From Antedon bifida (taxonomy: Eukaryota > Echinodermata > Crinoidea > Comatulida > Antedonidae), in contig OY727093.1 in the NCBI GenBank assembly GCA_963402885.1, positions 20,521,409 through 20,585,408 of the forward strand: a DNA stretch of 64,000 bases, given 5' to 3'. A model generated the notes under the pieces. It had not been told where the DNA came from, ran no database searches, and saw nothing but the letters and a program-made list of their open reading frames with translations. How positions within the stretch are numbered: position 1 is the stretch's first letter; the number at the start of each line of letters is the position of its first letter. This document shows, one piece after another, positions 21,885-33,442 of the stretch. The position numbers were made by a program, and so were the translations under genes.

Positions 21885-22639
21885 CAATTGTACCGGGAAG
21901 GTTTTAAACTACATTTCAAAAAGTCCGGGATTTGGTGGGAGAGGGGGTTGGGAGATAGGGTGTGGGAGTTGGGGTTCAGAAGATAGTGAGGATTTCGCTT
22001 AGGCTAGGGGTAGTAGGCTATTAAATTGACCAGAATTGTGGTTGGAAAATGTTTTTAATTATCCCTGAGAAGGGGCTGGGAGTTTGGGGTGGGGATGTAG
22101 GCCTATCACCAAACCAAATTAAACTACTTTTGAAAACTGACACTGAGGGATTATGGGTTGGGAGTGATGGCTAACATATTTTGTACTGGAACCGTCTTAA
22201 ACGCATCACCCAGTATCTGGGTGTGTTTGGAGGGGGAGGAGGAGGACCGAAAATACTGGCGTAATGAAGTAGCCTATATGATTGGAATTGTAATAGGAAA
22301 AGTTACTACATTTGAACTGTCCAGGGGAGGAGTTAAGGTTTGTTGATTGTGGCTGGGATATCAAAATTAGATATTTTAATTATGAGCCAATATTTATTTA
22401 CACAGTTTACAATGTACTTAAACCATAGGCCTATCATAGGTATGTATACCCCTCTCAATTTGAAGCTGAAGTTGAATTGAATTTGTCCTGTGAAGAATTT
22501 GTTTTAAAAAAAGAGTGTGGGGTGTTATTGAAGAGGATGGGGGTTGGTGAGTATAGGGAAGTACTGGCGTCGGGTGTTATGTACTGAGAAGGCTTTAAAC
22601 TAATTTTAAAACCCGCCCTGGAGCGGGTATAATTGCTAG
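21885..22639 (+). mobile_element. Helitron-like element, CCCGC-hairpin type
   Basis: Ends in hairpin CCCGC-CCTGGA-GCGGG (22612-22627), TATAATTG and CTAG at 22636-22639. The phrase AAGGTTTTAAACTACATTTC at 21899 recurs as GGCTTTAAACTAATTTTAAA at 22591 and, inverted, at 27561. G-rich runs (GGGAGAGGGGGTTGGGAG) are unusual for this AT-rich intron. The left limit is a guess. The base after CTAG is G, not the usual T. Confidence 0.5.
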
Positions 22640-23633
22640 GATTATATAAAATGTACATAGAGCAAAAAATAAATGTTTTTAATCAATTAATTTCTTAAAT
22701 TTTATGCAATTATTTTATCAAAAAAATGGTGTAGTAAAAATGATTATTTTTGGCGATGTTAAATATGTATTATAAAAGCCTTGTTTTAGTTGGACAATGA
22801 ATGAACACTGTTATTAAACAGAATCTATAGCCATATGTCAAACAGAGTATCTGCAGTCAATATTATCTACCGTATTGTGTCTAATAAAAGCCCCGGGGCC
22901 CTTTTTTTCAAAAGGGGGCGTTTATTGGAGGTGAATTTTAACACTCAAAATTACCTAAACAAGCTGTTTTAAAACAGTTAATTAGTTTGTTATTTGTTGA
23001 AAAACAAGTTAATGCACAAGCTATCTCTAGGCCTGATCCATTTTGCTAGTTATTTGAACAGCAATATCAAGTACATTGTGCTTGGAAATGAAGTGAAATA
23101 ACTTCAAGTTCTTGGGGAAAATTTCTGATCAAACATCGTGGCTTGTAAAAAAAAATATGGAATTTACCTAAAAAAATATCTCAGTGTAGACCATTTTCTG
23201 TCGGGGGAAATAAATTATCCGATATTATCGCAATGGTCCGTGCACATGTTTATCGCAATTGCTCTACTGTAATATATTAGTGGAATTTATCCCCGCAACA
23301 GACTATACCATTTTCGGAAAACATTGCACCTTTTGTATGACGTACGCGATGGATAGTGGTCATCAACTAGGAGGTGTAACTGTCGGACAATTTAATTTGT
23401 AGTTGGTTTAATTTAAAAGTCAATTTAGCAACTTTGCCGGGGAATTAAATTTGTGGAGGGTTTATAATACAAGTATACAATGTAACTGTAAGATTTTCTA
23501 GCTGTACGGGGTGTTTTTTTTAATTTATTTATTTTTTTTTGACCATATTTAATGAGGGTGATCCATCCAGCAATTGCTGATCATTAGAGTGGTAGCCAAT
23601 CATCATAACCACCAAGCCACAACTCCACTCCAC
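22640..23633. other. Gene-free intron with a possible DNA-element fragment
   Basis: AATAAAAGCCCCGGGGCCC near 22883 contains a strong palindrome and resembles a TIR-element edge, but no partner end was found. T-rich run at 23512-23540. No gene. Confidence 0.4.
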
Positions 23634-23975
23634 TCGAATGGCTGAGCGGTTAAGGCAGGGGCGCCGTTTACCGTACCTAAAGGCAAGGGTTCGAGGCCGA
23701 CTCGCTCCTAGTTCTGATGGTAGAACAAATCTTCTCGGATAAGGACTATATACCATAGGTCCAGTGTACACAGTTATAACCTAACCTGTGCACTTTAAAG
23801 AACCCAGTTCATTATTCGAGAAGAGGAGGGGGTTACTCCGGTGTACTGGTTCACAAAATAGCCCCTGTTTTAGGAGGATTACCACCTATCTGATAGGACA
23901 GTAATTAGTTTACTATTGGTAATCCTTGGCCACATTGCCTAAAGACATAAAATAAAAAAAAAGAAATAAAAAATC
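23634..23975 (+). mobile_element. tRNA-Ser/Leu-like SINE
   Basis: The head ATGGCTGAGCGGTTAAGGC (A box, from 23638) and GGGTTCGAGGCC (B box, from 23687) are typical of class II tRNAs. The body CTCGGATAAGGACTATA...GTCCAGTGTACAC and TTTAAAGAACCCAG resembles a core found in widespread invertebrate SINEs. The tail is ATAAAATAAAAAAAAAG. Orientation matches SETDB1. Confidence 0.8.
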
Positions 23976-24266
23976 AAAATATTGATTATTGTTATCATTT
24001 TTCAATTACTCTATTAAATAATTGTGCCCCTAAGAGACGATTTGTTTAATCCTTCTCTTAATCTGTATGATTTGAAAAAGATAAATGACTTTCAGAAACT
24101 ATGAATACCTACACTAAATCTGTACAGTATCTGGAAGGACCTAATGATTTAATGTATTAAAGATCACTGGGGCTTCGTTATGATTTTCTTACTTGATATT
24201 TAAAAATTCTACAGTGATGTAGTATTAGAAACAATACAATGAAATTCTTGCATCCTACTTTTTCAG

Positions 24267-24371
24267 AATTTTTGAGTGCAATTCAAAGTGCAAGTGTTCT
24301 AAGAGTTGTTACAATCGTGTGGCACAAAATGGTGTTAGAGTACGCTTGCAGGTTTTCAAAACTGAAAAAAG
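24267..24371 (+). CDS. SETDB1: SETDB1 exon: end of pre-SET
   Basis: Acceptor TACTTTTTCAG, donor GTAAGG. Reads IFECNSKCKCSKSCYNRVAQ and NGVRVRLQVFKTEK. Human: [34 protein letters not shown]. It holds four zinc-binding cysteines. It starts in phase 2 (with GG from the previous exon) and ends in phase 2. Confidence 0.95.
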
Positions 24372-26006
24372 GTAAGGTTATTTATTATTGAAATGACTTT
24401 AAATAGTTTATACCGTATTTATTTGAATAAATTGTTTATTGTTCAAGATTGATTTTTGATCTACGTTCATAAATCAACCGAATAGTGGCATGACAACTTT
24501 ACTTTATGTCCAAAGTTGAGCACTGTCTTTTCGAATAATATATGATGGATAAATAAAATATGACCGCATACATACATGATTTTTTTTCTAATCTTAGTCC
24601 AAATTTAAAAAGCTTGTTTCCGGTTGAGCGCCCAGGTGGATTTTTTTCAGAAAAAAAAAATTCTACCCGCAAACCTTTTTTGGGAGATCAGATAGCGTAG
24701 TAGAAGGAGGACTGTATCTCATTTCTTACACGTATTACGATTCATATAAATAATAAGGCACGATGTTTAATGTTTACAGTTTACCGTTCTTTGTTGAATG
24801 TTTAGTTTAAAACAATGTGAACCAAAAGCATGTGATAAACAGAAAGCTACTTAGCTAGCAGACGGACAGAGAAAACATGATACAAAAACAATTTGTTTGT
24901 AGGCCTTACCTAACTATCATACACACAGTTTTAGCCATGATAAAAATCAAGCAAATGGCATATGATGTAGTAGAATATAAATTATATTTAGTTTCCGAGT
25001 TTCGATTTCTGAGGTTTTTTTTTTGGTAGTATAATCCATATTTATAATAAATAATCCATGGTGGCACCGACTTTTCTCACCCACACACTACGCTGCCTAG
25101 CATGCATTCTGCACATTTATTGTGGACTATACCATTTCCTTGAGTTCGGTAAAAATGTGTTTGTTAAATTAGTGTTGATGTTCTGTAGGCTGGATTGTTG
25201 AGGTGGGTGCGATAAAATACTTATACTTTCACTGACCTTCGGGTTAAGTCGCATGTTTAACTTTGGTACTAAAAGCGGACACCCTTTTTACACGTATAAA
25301 GGACTACACTATTCATGAACGCACATTTGTTTTCTTATCAGAGGGTGATACGTACATCAAAAGGAATTTTTTCCCAAAGATCCTCCGGCCGGTTGGCTCA
25401 CCTCGCGAACTAGACTTGCTCGAAGTCTGTATTTATTGTCTTTTTTATGTTAGTCCACCAGTCGAAGTTTTGATTTTTGTCTGAAAATACTTGTGAAGCA
25501 CATAGAAAACGATTTGCGGAAAGCAACAAAGAAACGTGTTGGAGTCGAGTTCGAGTACCCAAAAGTACACACGTGTATGTCTCTACATCATCTAAATGTA
25601 ACATCATCTTAGTTGTTGAATATTTGAAATTTCCAAAAATGCATATTAATATATTTTAGAGTGAGTAACATGTGGTTGAAACTAGTCAACCGGATAATCG
25701 TATGCACCAAGAATTCTTGGTATTAAACCACATGACTAGTAGTACACGTTTGATCTCTATCAAAGATCTTTATCAACTGACTAGTTGTTGGCAAGCAGCC
25801 TGGTCATGACGTCATGTCCTAGTTGTAGAATCATCTAATTGCATCCTCACCTGGCTTTGGCCAAAACATGTAGTTTTAATACATTTAAAGGCAGTTTTAA
25901 CCTATTTGATTTTGATTTATACTAGTATTGTATTTCTGTTTGTGAAATGAGGAAAATATGATATATAAATAATATTTTGTCTTTTCTTTATTTTTGTTTT
26001 ATACAG
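24372..26006. other. Intron 4: no gene; one strong palindrome
   Basis: Contains the palindrome ACCAAGAATTCTTGGT (about 25709-25724) flanked by inverted ACATGTGGTT/AACCACATG (25668, 25733), probably a small foldback or MITE remnant. TGACGTCA occurs at 25807. ORFs at 25263-25484, 25410-25607 and 25477-25659 overlap each other and are not supported. Confidence 0.45.
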
Positions 26007-26149
26007 AGGTTGGGGTTTACGTTGCATTGATGATATTCAAGCTGGTATGTTTATTTGCACATATGCTGGAAACTTATGGAATGAGGAAGAAGCAAATGAT
26101 GTTGGCCAGAAATATGGAGATGAATATTTTGCTGAATTAGATTACATTG
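26007..26149 (+). CDS. SETDB1: SETDB1 exon: start of the SET domain
   Basis: Acceptor TTTTATACAG, donor GTAATT. With the previous AG it reads RGWGLRCIDDIQAGMFICTY, AGNLWNEEEANDVG and YGDEYFAELDYI. GWGxRCxDDIxxGxFxCxYAG is the first SET motif, forming part of the S-adenosylmethionine pocket. It ends in phase 1. Confidence 0.95.
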
Positions 26150-26255
26150 GTAATTGTTAAAATCACCACAGTGCAATGTAGAATTACCTGCACTATAATA
26201 TTTCCACCCAACAGTTCAGTTGTACCCTGTAGTCCTAATTTAACCAAGTGTTTAA

Positions 26256-26600
26256 TTAAAGATATATTGTTTCCCCAAAAACATGAAAAATGAAGATTAA
26301 TTAAATCAGACTTTGAATATGTTATTTTGTAGTTTTAATAAAGTTAATCACTTCCATAGAAAAAAAAACCGAAAAAAAATAATGTTTTCACTTGTAAAAT
26401 GACAAAATAAATGGTTAAATTCAACCAAACATCCATTGGCTGGCAGCCAATTTGACCATTTTTTTGCTTTAAATTACGTTTTTTCAGGTAAATACATTTT
26501 TTTTCAATCCAGTTTTTGGTCAAAGTTATTATGTTACATTAAAATGGAATATTCAACAAAAATTTTTTTAATAATTATTTTTTCAGGGGGACATCTTTAA
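26256..26600. mobile_element. Degenerate MITE with TTAA ends
   Basis: Left TTAAAGATATATTGTTTCCC, right GGGGGACATCTTTAA. Both ends resemble the cleaner copy at 56772-57324, so this is an older member of the same family. It fills much of intron 5. Confidence 0.6.
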
Positions 26601-27311
26601 AGAGAACTTGCATTTTCATTTTCCACACAAAATGATCACTGGTTTATTAGGTACATCTATGCTTGCAATCATATAGGCCTCGAAAAACAATTCTGTCTAA
26701 ACAGAACCTCTGCATTCCTAGAAATTTCTTCAGCTATATGTGCAGAGAGCCTGGGGATTCCTCTGATAAAATCATGCACATTTTGAAAGGCAGGACAATT
26801 CACCTTTCAGAGGGAGAGATAATAAAAACGTCTGAACTCTTCTCTCTTTTTGCATACAGAAGCTTGCTTGAATGTAATAGATTTAAAACTAGTAGTTCTG
26901 ATTAAATGATGATATAATAACTAATAAATTAAACTCAACAAAAAAATAAAATTTAGATAGTGCCCATGAAATTGCACAAAGTGTAATTTGCGCAATGAAT
27001 GAATCAAGTAAGGATAAATGATAGATAATGGAAAATATAATAATAATAATAGTTCATTCTTATATAGCGCATATAAGCAAGCTCTCAATGCGCTGAACAT
27101 TATGGTGGAATGCTAGAATGGTGGTTTTACCTTTATCCTTAATTATGGACAAAATGTGTTGATCCCCTTATAAACAAGATTTGTGATATATGCCAAAGTT
27201 GTGTTCCGCTGCACTTTTATTATTATATTTTTCATTAATAACCTCCTGATGAAGAACATTTAAATTTAATAACAAAAAAAAACCATATTTTTATTCATAC
27301 TTTCACTTTAG
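26601..27311. other. Rest of intron 5: no gene
   Basis: ORF 26663-26905 looks non-coding. AATAATAATAATAG and TTCTTATATAGCGCATATAAG near 27040-27075 belong to a common type of dispersed short repeat. Confidence 0.45.
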
Positions 27312-27393
27312 AGGTTGTAGAAAAAAACAAAGAAGGTTATGAAAGTGATGTTCAGAGTTCAGAAGGATATGAAACTGAGAGCACCAATTCTAG
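27312..27393 (+). CDS. SETDB1: SETDB1 exon: start of the SET insert
   Basis: Acceptor TCACTTTAG, donor GTTAGT. Reads EVVEKNKEGYESDVQSSEGY and ETESTNS. EGYESD is conserved in SETDB1 where the long insert begins to split SET. It ends in phase 2. Confidence 0.92.
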
Positions 27394-27519
27394 GTTAGTG
27401 TACAAACAGGAACAAAGATGCTGATTTGTAACTTTTTATGTGCATTTTGTTTTGTAAGTGTTCAACATTTATTTTATGTCACTTATGAATGCTTATTTTA
27501 TTCATTCATTAGTTATTTA

Positions 27520-27620
27520 CTAGCAGGTATAACCACCCTAGAGTGGGTTTCAAATGTAGTTTAAAACCTAAATTCTGATCATTTTGATATATCATTTTCA
27601 GACACCAGTATTTTGTTTCA
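27520..27620 (-). mobile_element. Helitron-like 3' end, CTAG at 27520
   Basis: Read on the minus strand: ACCCACT-CTA-GGGTGGT hairpin, then TATACCTG, then CTAG, then T. The inner sequence (AAACTACATTTGAAACCC) matches the 22591-22639 end. It begins 126 bp after the exon. Only the terminal part is recognisable. Confidence 0.55.
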
Positions 27621-27624
27621 ATGA

Positions 27625-29100
27625 GATCGTTTGTGGTTTTGCATGTTTTTTAGTCTGTATATAATAATATTGTTAAATTTTATATATCAATGTTTCTCTC
27701 CTTGAAATTTTATATTAATGTTTATATGTTTGTAATCAATCAACTCGATTTTTTCCAAAGAGTATGAAAATAAAAGGGCATAATAATAAATATAGTCGGG
27801 TTATATTCATACAGTACTGACGACAAATCATGTACCATAACCTGCGTTTGTCGTGCGTTAATCAATCAATCAGCCCATGTTTAAGAGAACAGATTTCCCC
27901 TGGACAGGAAATGGTAACAACTTTATTTATTCGACCTCACTTCTCCTCGGTGTGTGCAGAGGAACTCTACAATGTGGTTTTGTGGAGCGATTAATGGTCC
28001 AGTTTGTAACAGGGATGTACATTAGTTACTGCGCTAAATACATGCATGAATACTGACGTTGTAATACTAGAGAACTGTGTTTGGGAAATGGTAAAAGCTT
28101 TATGTTTATATTCAGCCTAGCAGGTGTGTGTACAATGGAGGAACGACGATCATGTTTTGTGAATTTTGAGTGTTTGCGAAACATATTGTTGGGTCATTTC
28201 TACCTTGTTTTTTAATGAGTTTTCACAAATACTTAATAAATATGACTTAAAAATATATATAAACAAACTCTGAAATAAAACAAGGTCATATGAGCACAAA
28301 CAAGCAAACAACTAGTTGTAGTATTTTCAATTACAGACATAATTGCACTTTATGATAAATCAATTTTTTACAAAGTTGATTTAAAATAGGCCTATATTGT
28401 GTTATATAAAATGTCTGTTTGATAATAATATATGAACAAAACATCAACAAATTAAAAATGCAATTAGCTATATAGTTGAATTACTTGAACATGAGGAATT
28501 ACACACAGCAAAAACTTTTTTTTTAAATAATAAAACCCATACTTATTGTTTCGTAATAATGACAGGCCCTGCCCCTTTTGGCTTGTTGATAATACGTCCT
28601 TCCAGAGTTTCAAAATAATAAAAGCCCAATAGACAGTTCACTAGAAAACTGAATTACTGAATGCTGTAACGGTTGAGTGAATGTTGGCTGTCCTTTCATT
28701 ACCTAATTAACCGCGTTTGTCAAGTTTCCAAAAAGAGTCCTTTTTTGTCTAAATCTTGTAGACTATAAATGAAATGATGTATGTATGAGGTATATGCATG
28801 GTTGTCCTAATACATACAGAATATAGCAGGAAAATAAGTCATTACACTAATTGAAAAGGTAGAGGGCAGCAGTCATGGTGTAAAGACATGTTTCCAAATT
28901 TTCTTAGAAGCAGTTGAAAAATTCAAATGTTTTCGTAAATACGAATGAATCAAGCGGTGGGTTAGTCCGAAAATTCAAATGTTAAGCATTTCACATTTTC
29001 CCAAAAAATTGTGTTGCGCGCACGCTTTTGCGCATTTAGCCCGTATGCAGCCTAGAAAGCCTGTTTTTGCGCTTGATTATTGTTCTACATATTTTTGTGA
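27625..29100. other. Gene-free intron stretch
   Basis: Several low-complexity blocks. 28980-29075 has CGCGCACGCTTTTGCGCAT, like the GCGC-rich zone of the Helitrons. No exon or gene was seen. Confidence 0.45.
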
Positions 29101-29104
29101 TACA

Positions 29105-29752
29105 TTTCTTTCATATTTGATGAATTATGAATGTAAAATAATGACACATGTGCACGTCAAACTTAAAAAATCGTGCGCCTGAATATGGTTAACTTTATGC
29201 AAATTTGTGTAAAAATATGCCTATTTTGAATCGATTATAGCTCTTCAGGATGGCTGGTGACCCACTATGTTTTTAACTTATTATAAAGCGCAATGAGTTG
29301 TAGATATGAATTTATTTGAAATTTAGATCATAAGTATGTTATAACGTCATCATATGGCCATCTGAATTTAAAAAATTGGATTTTTATCTCTTTCAAAACA
29401 GTTCGTCACATTCAATAGAGTGCATATCGCGTAAACGTTATCAATTTTCAATAATTGTAGTACTTAAAACATTCTCCTTCAGACACATGAACTTTATTTT
29501 TAATTTGAAAATGTCATCATATTCAAACAATTAAATAAACTTGAGTGGTGTAAAATCAAAACTAACCGTCAACCAATTACAATGCCAATACAGTCAACTG
29601 TTGACGCTTGTTGAACGATTTTGATCGATGCATGCTGTTTGTACAATAGTTGTGGTTCAGCTTACTGTAGGCTAAGCCTAATAAATAGCATCTGTATGTT
29701 ACGATGCGTTGCGCGATAGCCTAACTCGTCGCTGTGACGAGTTCAAATCTAG
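29105..29752 (+). mobile_element. Helitron-like 3' part ending in CTAG
   Basis: Second copy of the 5388-5877 sequence. Ends in hairpin AACTCGTC-GCT-GTGACGAGTT, CAAAT, CTAG (29749-29752), T. It abuts a truncated Helitron of opposite orientation, so it probably inserted into or replaced that element's end. Confidence 0.75.
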
Positions 29753-29756
29753 TTGA

Positions 29757-31051
29757 CATTAATATTTTTTAAACATGCACGTATGTTAACATACAATCGG
29801 AAAATGTTGATGTATGCCATCTTATTATACGCTTATAGTGCTGAGTTGTTCCTATTATACGCCATATACATTATGTACAGTATATACTGTATATATATAC
29901 AGTGTAGCATTGGTGAAATTACGGACTCATTTTCTAAGTTCTAATTTTTTGGTATGATGAAATTATAAAAATAAACTTGTGGATAACAATATCAAAGGAT
30001 AATGAATTGAGCAATAAAATATAACAATTGGAAGAAAATTTGGCACGTAGAAGGGCATTGCTTAATTTTTATATGAATTCATATTTACATTTCATCAGCC
30101 TTCATAATAAATTATAATCATCAAGGTCACCTTTAATTCTGAAGAGCAAAAATATGGTGTAGGTGAAATTACACGACCTACGTTATTCAAGTTTTTACGC
30201 GTGATGACGTCATCAAAATGAAAATGTTGACAACTCATGAGAAAGATAATTAATTGAGCAATCATATATACTAAATTTGAGCGAAAATCGGGCACAAAAT
30301 AACCGAGATGCGCTCTGTTGAATGTGATAATCTATGACAACAAAGAAAAAAACCTAATTTTTAAATTTAAGTGGCCATTTGGTGATATCACAACATTTTG
30401 TACGTGAAATGTGTACATGAATTCATATCTATAACTCAATGGCTTCCCGAATAAGTTAAAAAAATTAGGGGTCATCTTGCATTCTGAAGAGTTATTTTCA
30501 TTTTAAAAAAGACTTACTTTTGACCATTTTCAGAACTTTTGTGAAATTAATGTGCACATTTTGTCATTTTTAACATGCTCGTATAGCGTTATTTTAAGAC
30601 GGAATAGACTCAAAATCGGTGAATGTACTAAGGATTGTGAGTAGAATGTGATTTATACATCAAATTTTATTTTTTACGCATTTTAAGAATTGCGCGCGCA
30701 AAAACGCATTTTTGCGGAGTAATCTCTTGAAACAAGCAAATGGTTTAATTCATGCTTTAAATTGACCTTGAAACCTTGAAATGCGCAAGATTTTATTTGC
30801 TAATATTTTTACCTTTGACCTGAAGCTTATGTGTAGTGAATTTTATTCACATGTGATAATGAATTATGGACATATGATTGATAATGTGATTTCACAAAAT
30901 GGCGTATAAATGACGTCACGGATGAGTGATCACGCTGAAAACCTAACTATGACTAATCTAAATTATTTTTAATATATTTTGAAATTTTGGTGATTATTGA
31001 CATTTAACTTTTTGAGATAATTGCTGACACACAAAATCTGTACAGAAAGAA
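29757..31051 (-). mobile_element. Helitron2-like element, TAGGTGATC type, both ends lost
   Basis: Matches 9410-11003 in inverse orientation from AAACATGCACGT at 29770: TACAGTATATACTGTA near 29877, TGACGTCA at 30205, a further TGACGTCA near 30913, and CTTTTTGAGATAATTG near 31010. The 3' hairpin is missing at the left, and the 5' end is replaced at 31052 by the next Helitron. Confidence 0.75.
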
Positions 31052-33009
31052 CTAGAATTTAATTCGTCACTTTGACGAATTATAGGTGATCATTTTTATC
31101 ATTTTACCGAAATTAATTTTTGTTTAACATGCACGCACGTTAACATACGATCGGAAAATGTTGATGTATGCCATCCTATTATACGTTTATAGTGCTAGGT
31201 TGTGCCTATTATATGCCATATACAATATGCACAGTATATACTGTATATCTATATACAGTGTAGCATAGGTGAAATTACAGGCCACACATCATGTTCTAAT
31301 TTTTTGGTATGATGGAGTTATCAAAATAAACTCGAAATTGACAATTTCGAAAGATAATGAATTGAGCAAATAAATATAAGAAATGGAAGAGAATTTGGCA
31401 CGTAGAAGCGCAATGCGCGCTCTTTTAAATTTGTATAACTTTGACGAAAAAGATGAAAAAACTACTTTTTAACTTCATCTGGCCATATCTTAACGTCACA
31501 ACATCCGATAGGCTTGATTTTTATATGAATTCATATCTACATTTCATCAGCTTTCATAATAAATTATAATAATCAAGGTAACGTTCAATTCTGAAGAGCT
31601 GTAAGATATTTAAATTTACGGCAAAGTTGAAATTACACGACCTACGTTATTCAAGGTTTTACGCGTGATGACGTCATCAAAATGAAAATACTGGCAAGTC
31701 CTGAGAAAGCCAATTAATTGAGAAATCACATACTAAAATTTTAGCGAAAATCGGGCACAAAATAACAGAGATACGTTCTATTGAATGTGATAATTATATG
31801 ACGAAAGAGAAAAAAACTTTTTAATTCAAGTGGCCATTTGATGACGTCACAACATTTTGTACGTCAAATATGTACATGAATTCATATCTACAACTCAATG
31901 GCTTCCCGAATAAGTTAAAAAAATTGGGGGTCATCTTGCATTCTGAAGAGTTATTTTCATTTTAAAAAAGACCTATTTTTCACCATTTTCAGAACTTTTG
32001 TGAAATTAATGTGCGCAGTTTGTCATTTTTAACGTGCTCGTATAGCGTTATTTTAAGTCGGAATGGTCTCAAAATCGGTGAATGTACCAAGGATTGTGAT
32101 TAGAATGTGATTTATACATCAAATTTTATTTTTTTACGCTTTTTAAAATTCGCGTGCGCAAAAATGTGTTTTTGCGCAGTAATTTTTTGAAACATGCAAA
32201 TGGCCTAATTCATGCTCTAAATTGATCAAAACTTAATTTTGAGCTTTTTAAATTTTTAATGCGCGATTTCACGCGCATGACCTTGAAACACGCAAGTTTT
32301 TTTTTGTCTTACGTGGGTTCATCCCACTTTTATTTCCATAAATACATACTGTATATATATACATTAATACATTAACATGTATATTTCGTCTATTAACATT
32401 TGTTTTAATCATGCATATTTGCTTTCTTTTTTAGTTCATCTTTTTCATTATTATCTCTTAAAACTTAACTTTTTTTGTTTACAGTTAAACTAATGCTATT
32501 CTATTTACATATATTTTTATAGCATAAACATACTTATATTAAATATATTTTTTTTAAATTTTTAAAAATCTTTCATCATCATCATACACATATTTTTCTG
32601 CTTGTATTATTTTTACTTTTATGTTAACTCATAACATAATTTATCAACATGTCTTATTTTAAAAACTTTCTGTATTATCTATATCTAAATCTATCTCTAA
32701 TCTATTCTCCTATTACATGCTTTTTTTTTTTCTAGTTATCCATTAACATACATATTTTGTATTTGTTAACATCCATTTTTTTTGCATTTACATATATTTT
32801 ATAGCATAAACATATTTTCACTACATTACATTTCGTATTGTTTTCCCTTTCATGTTAACGCATAACATAATTTATCAACATTTCCATACATACTAATATT
32901 TTGTTTTCTTTTCTTTTTATTTGTTTGTTTTTTTTTTGGTTTTTTTTTTTTTAACACATGTTATTCTATTATATATATTCCTTATAATTTAACACATATC
33001 TACTAATTA

Positions 33010-33150
33010 CTAGTATTAATTTCTTTATATATATATATACACATACATACACACACATATACATGCATATATATACATATATATATACACATACACATGT
33101 ACACATACACGCATACATATACACATTCATATATATATACATATATATAT
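33010..33150. repeat. TA/CA microsatellite in LINE 3' UTR
   Basis: Alternating TATATA and CACATA runs, about 140 bp, inside the 3' UTR of the Tx1-like LINE. Confidence 0.85.
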
Positions 33151-33442
33151 TTTCTCATACACTTTATAGTTGTTTGTACCCCTATAGTTATTATACAATC
33201 CCTTTTGTTCTCATTTAATTTACATAGCCTTGATATCCTTTGATAACTTTGATATACTCATACTTACATAACACATAAATAATATTGTATCTTGTAGCTA
33301 CTGATTGATATCACAACTTTGACTCTTAAACATATATATATAAATATATATACACACCCGTATATGCATTATGCCTACATCTTTTATGTCATTCTCCTAG
33401 CACACCTTATTTTCAATCATTTCATAACTTTACATTTGATTG

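Noticed and set aside
33010-33150. CRISPR-like or satellite array
   Set aside because: Plain TA/CA microsatellite without spacers, inside a LINE 3' UTR.
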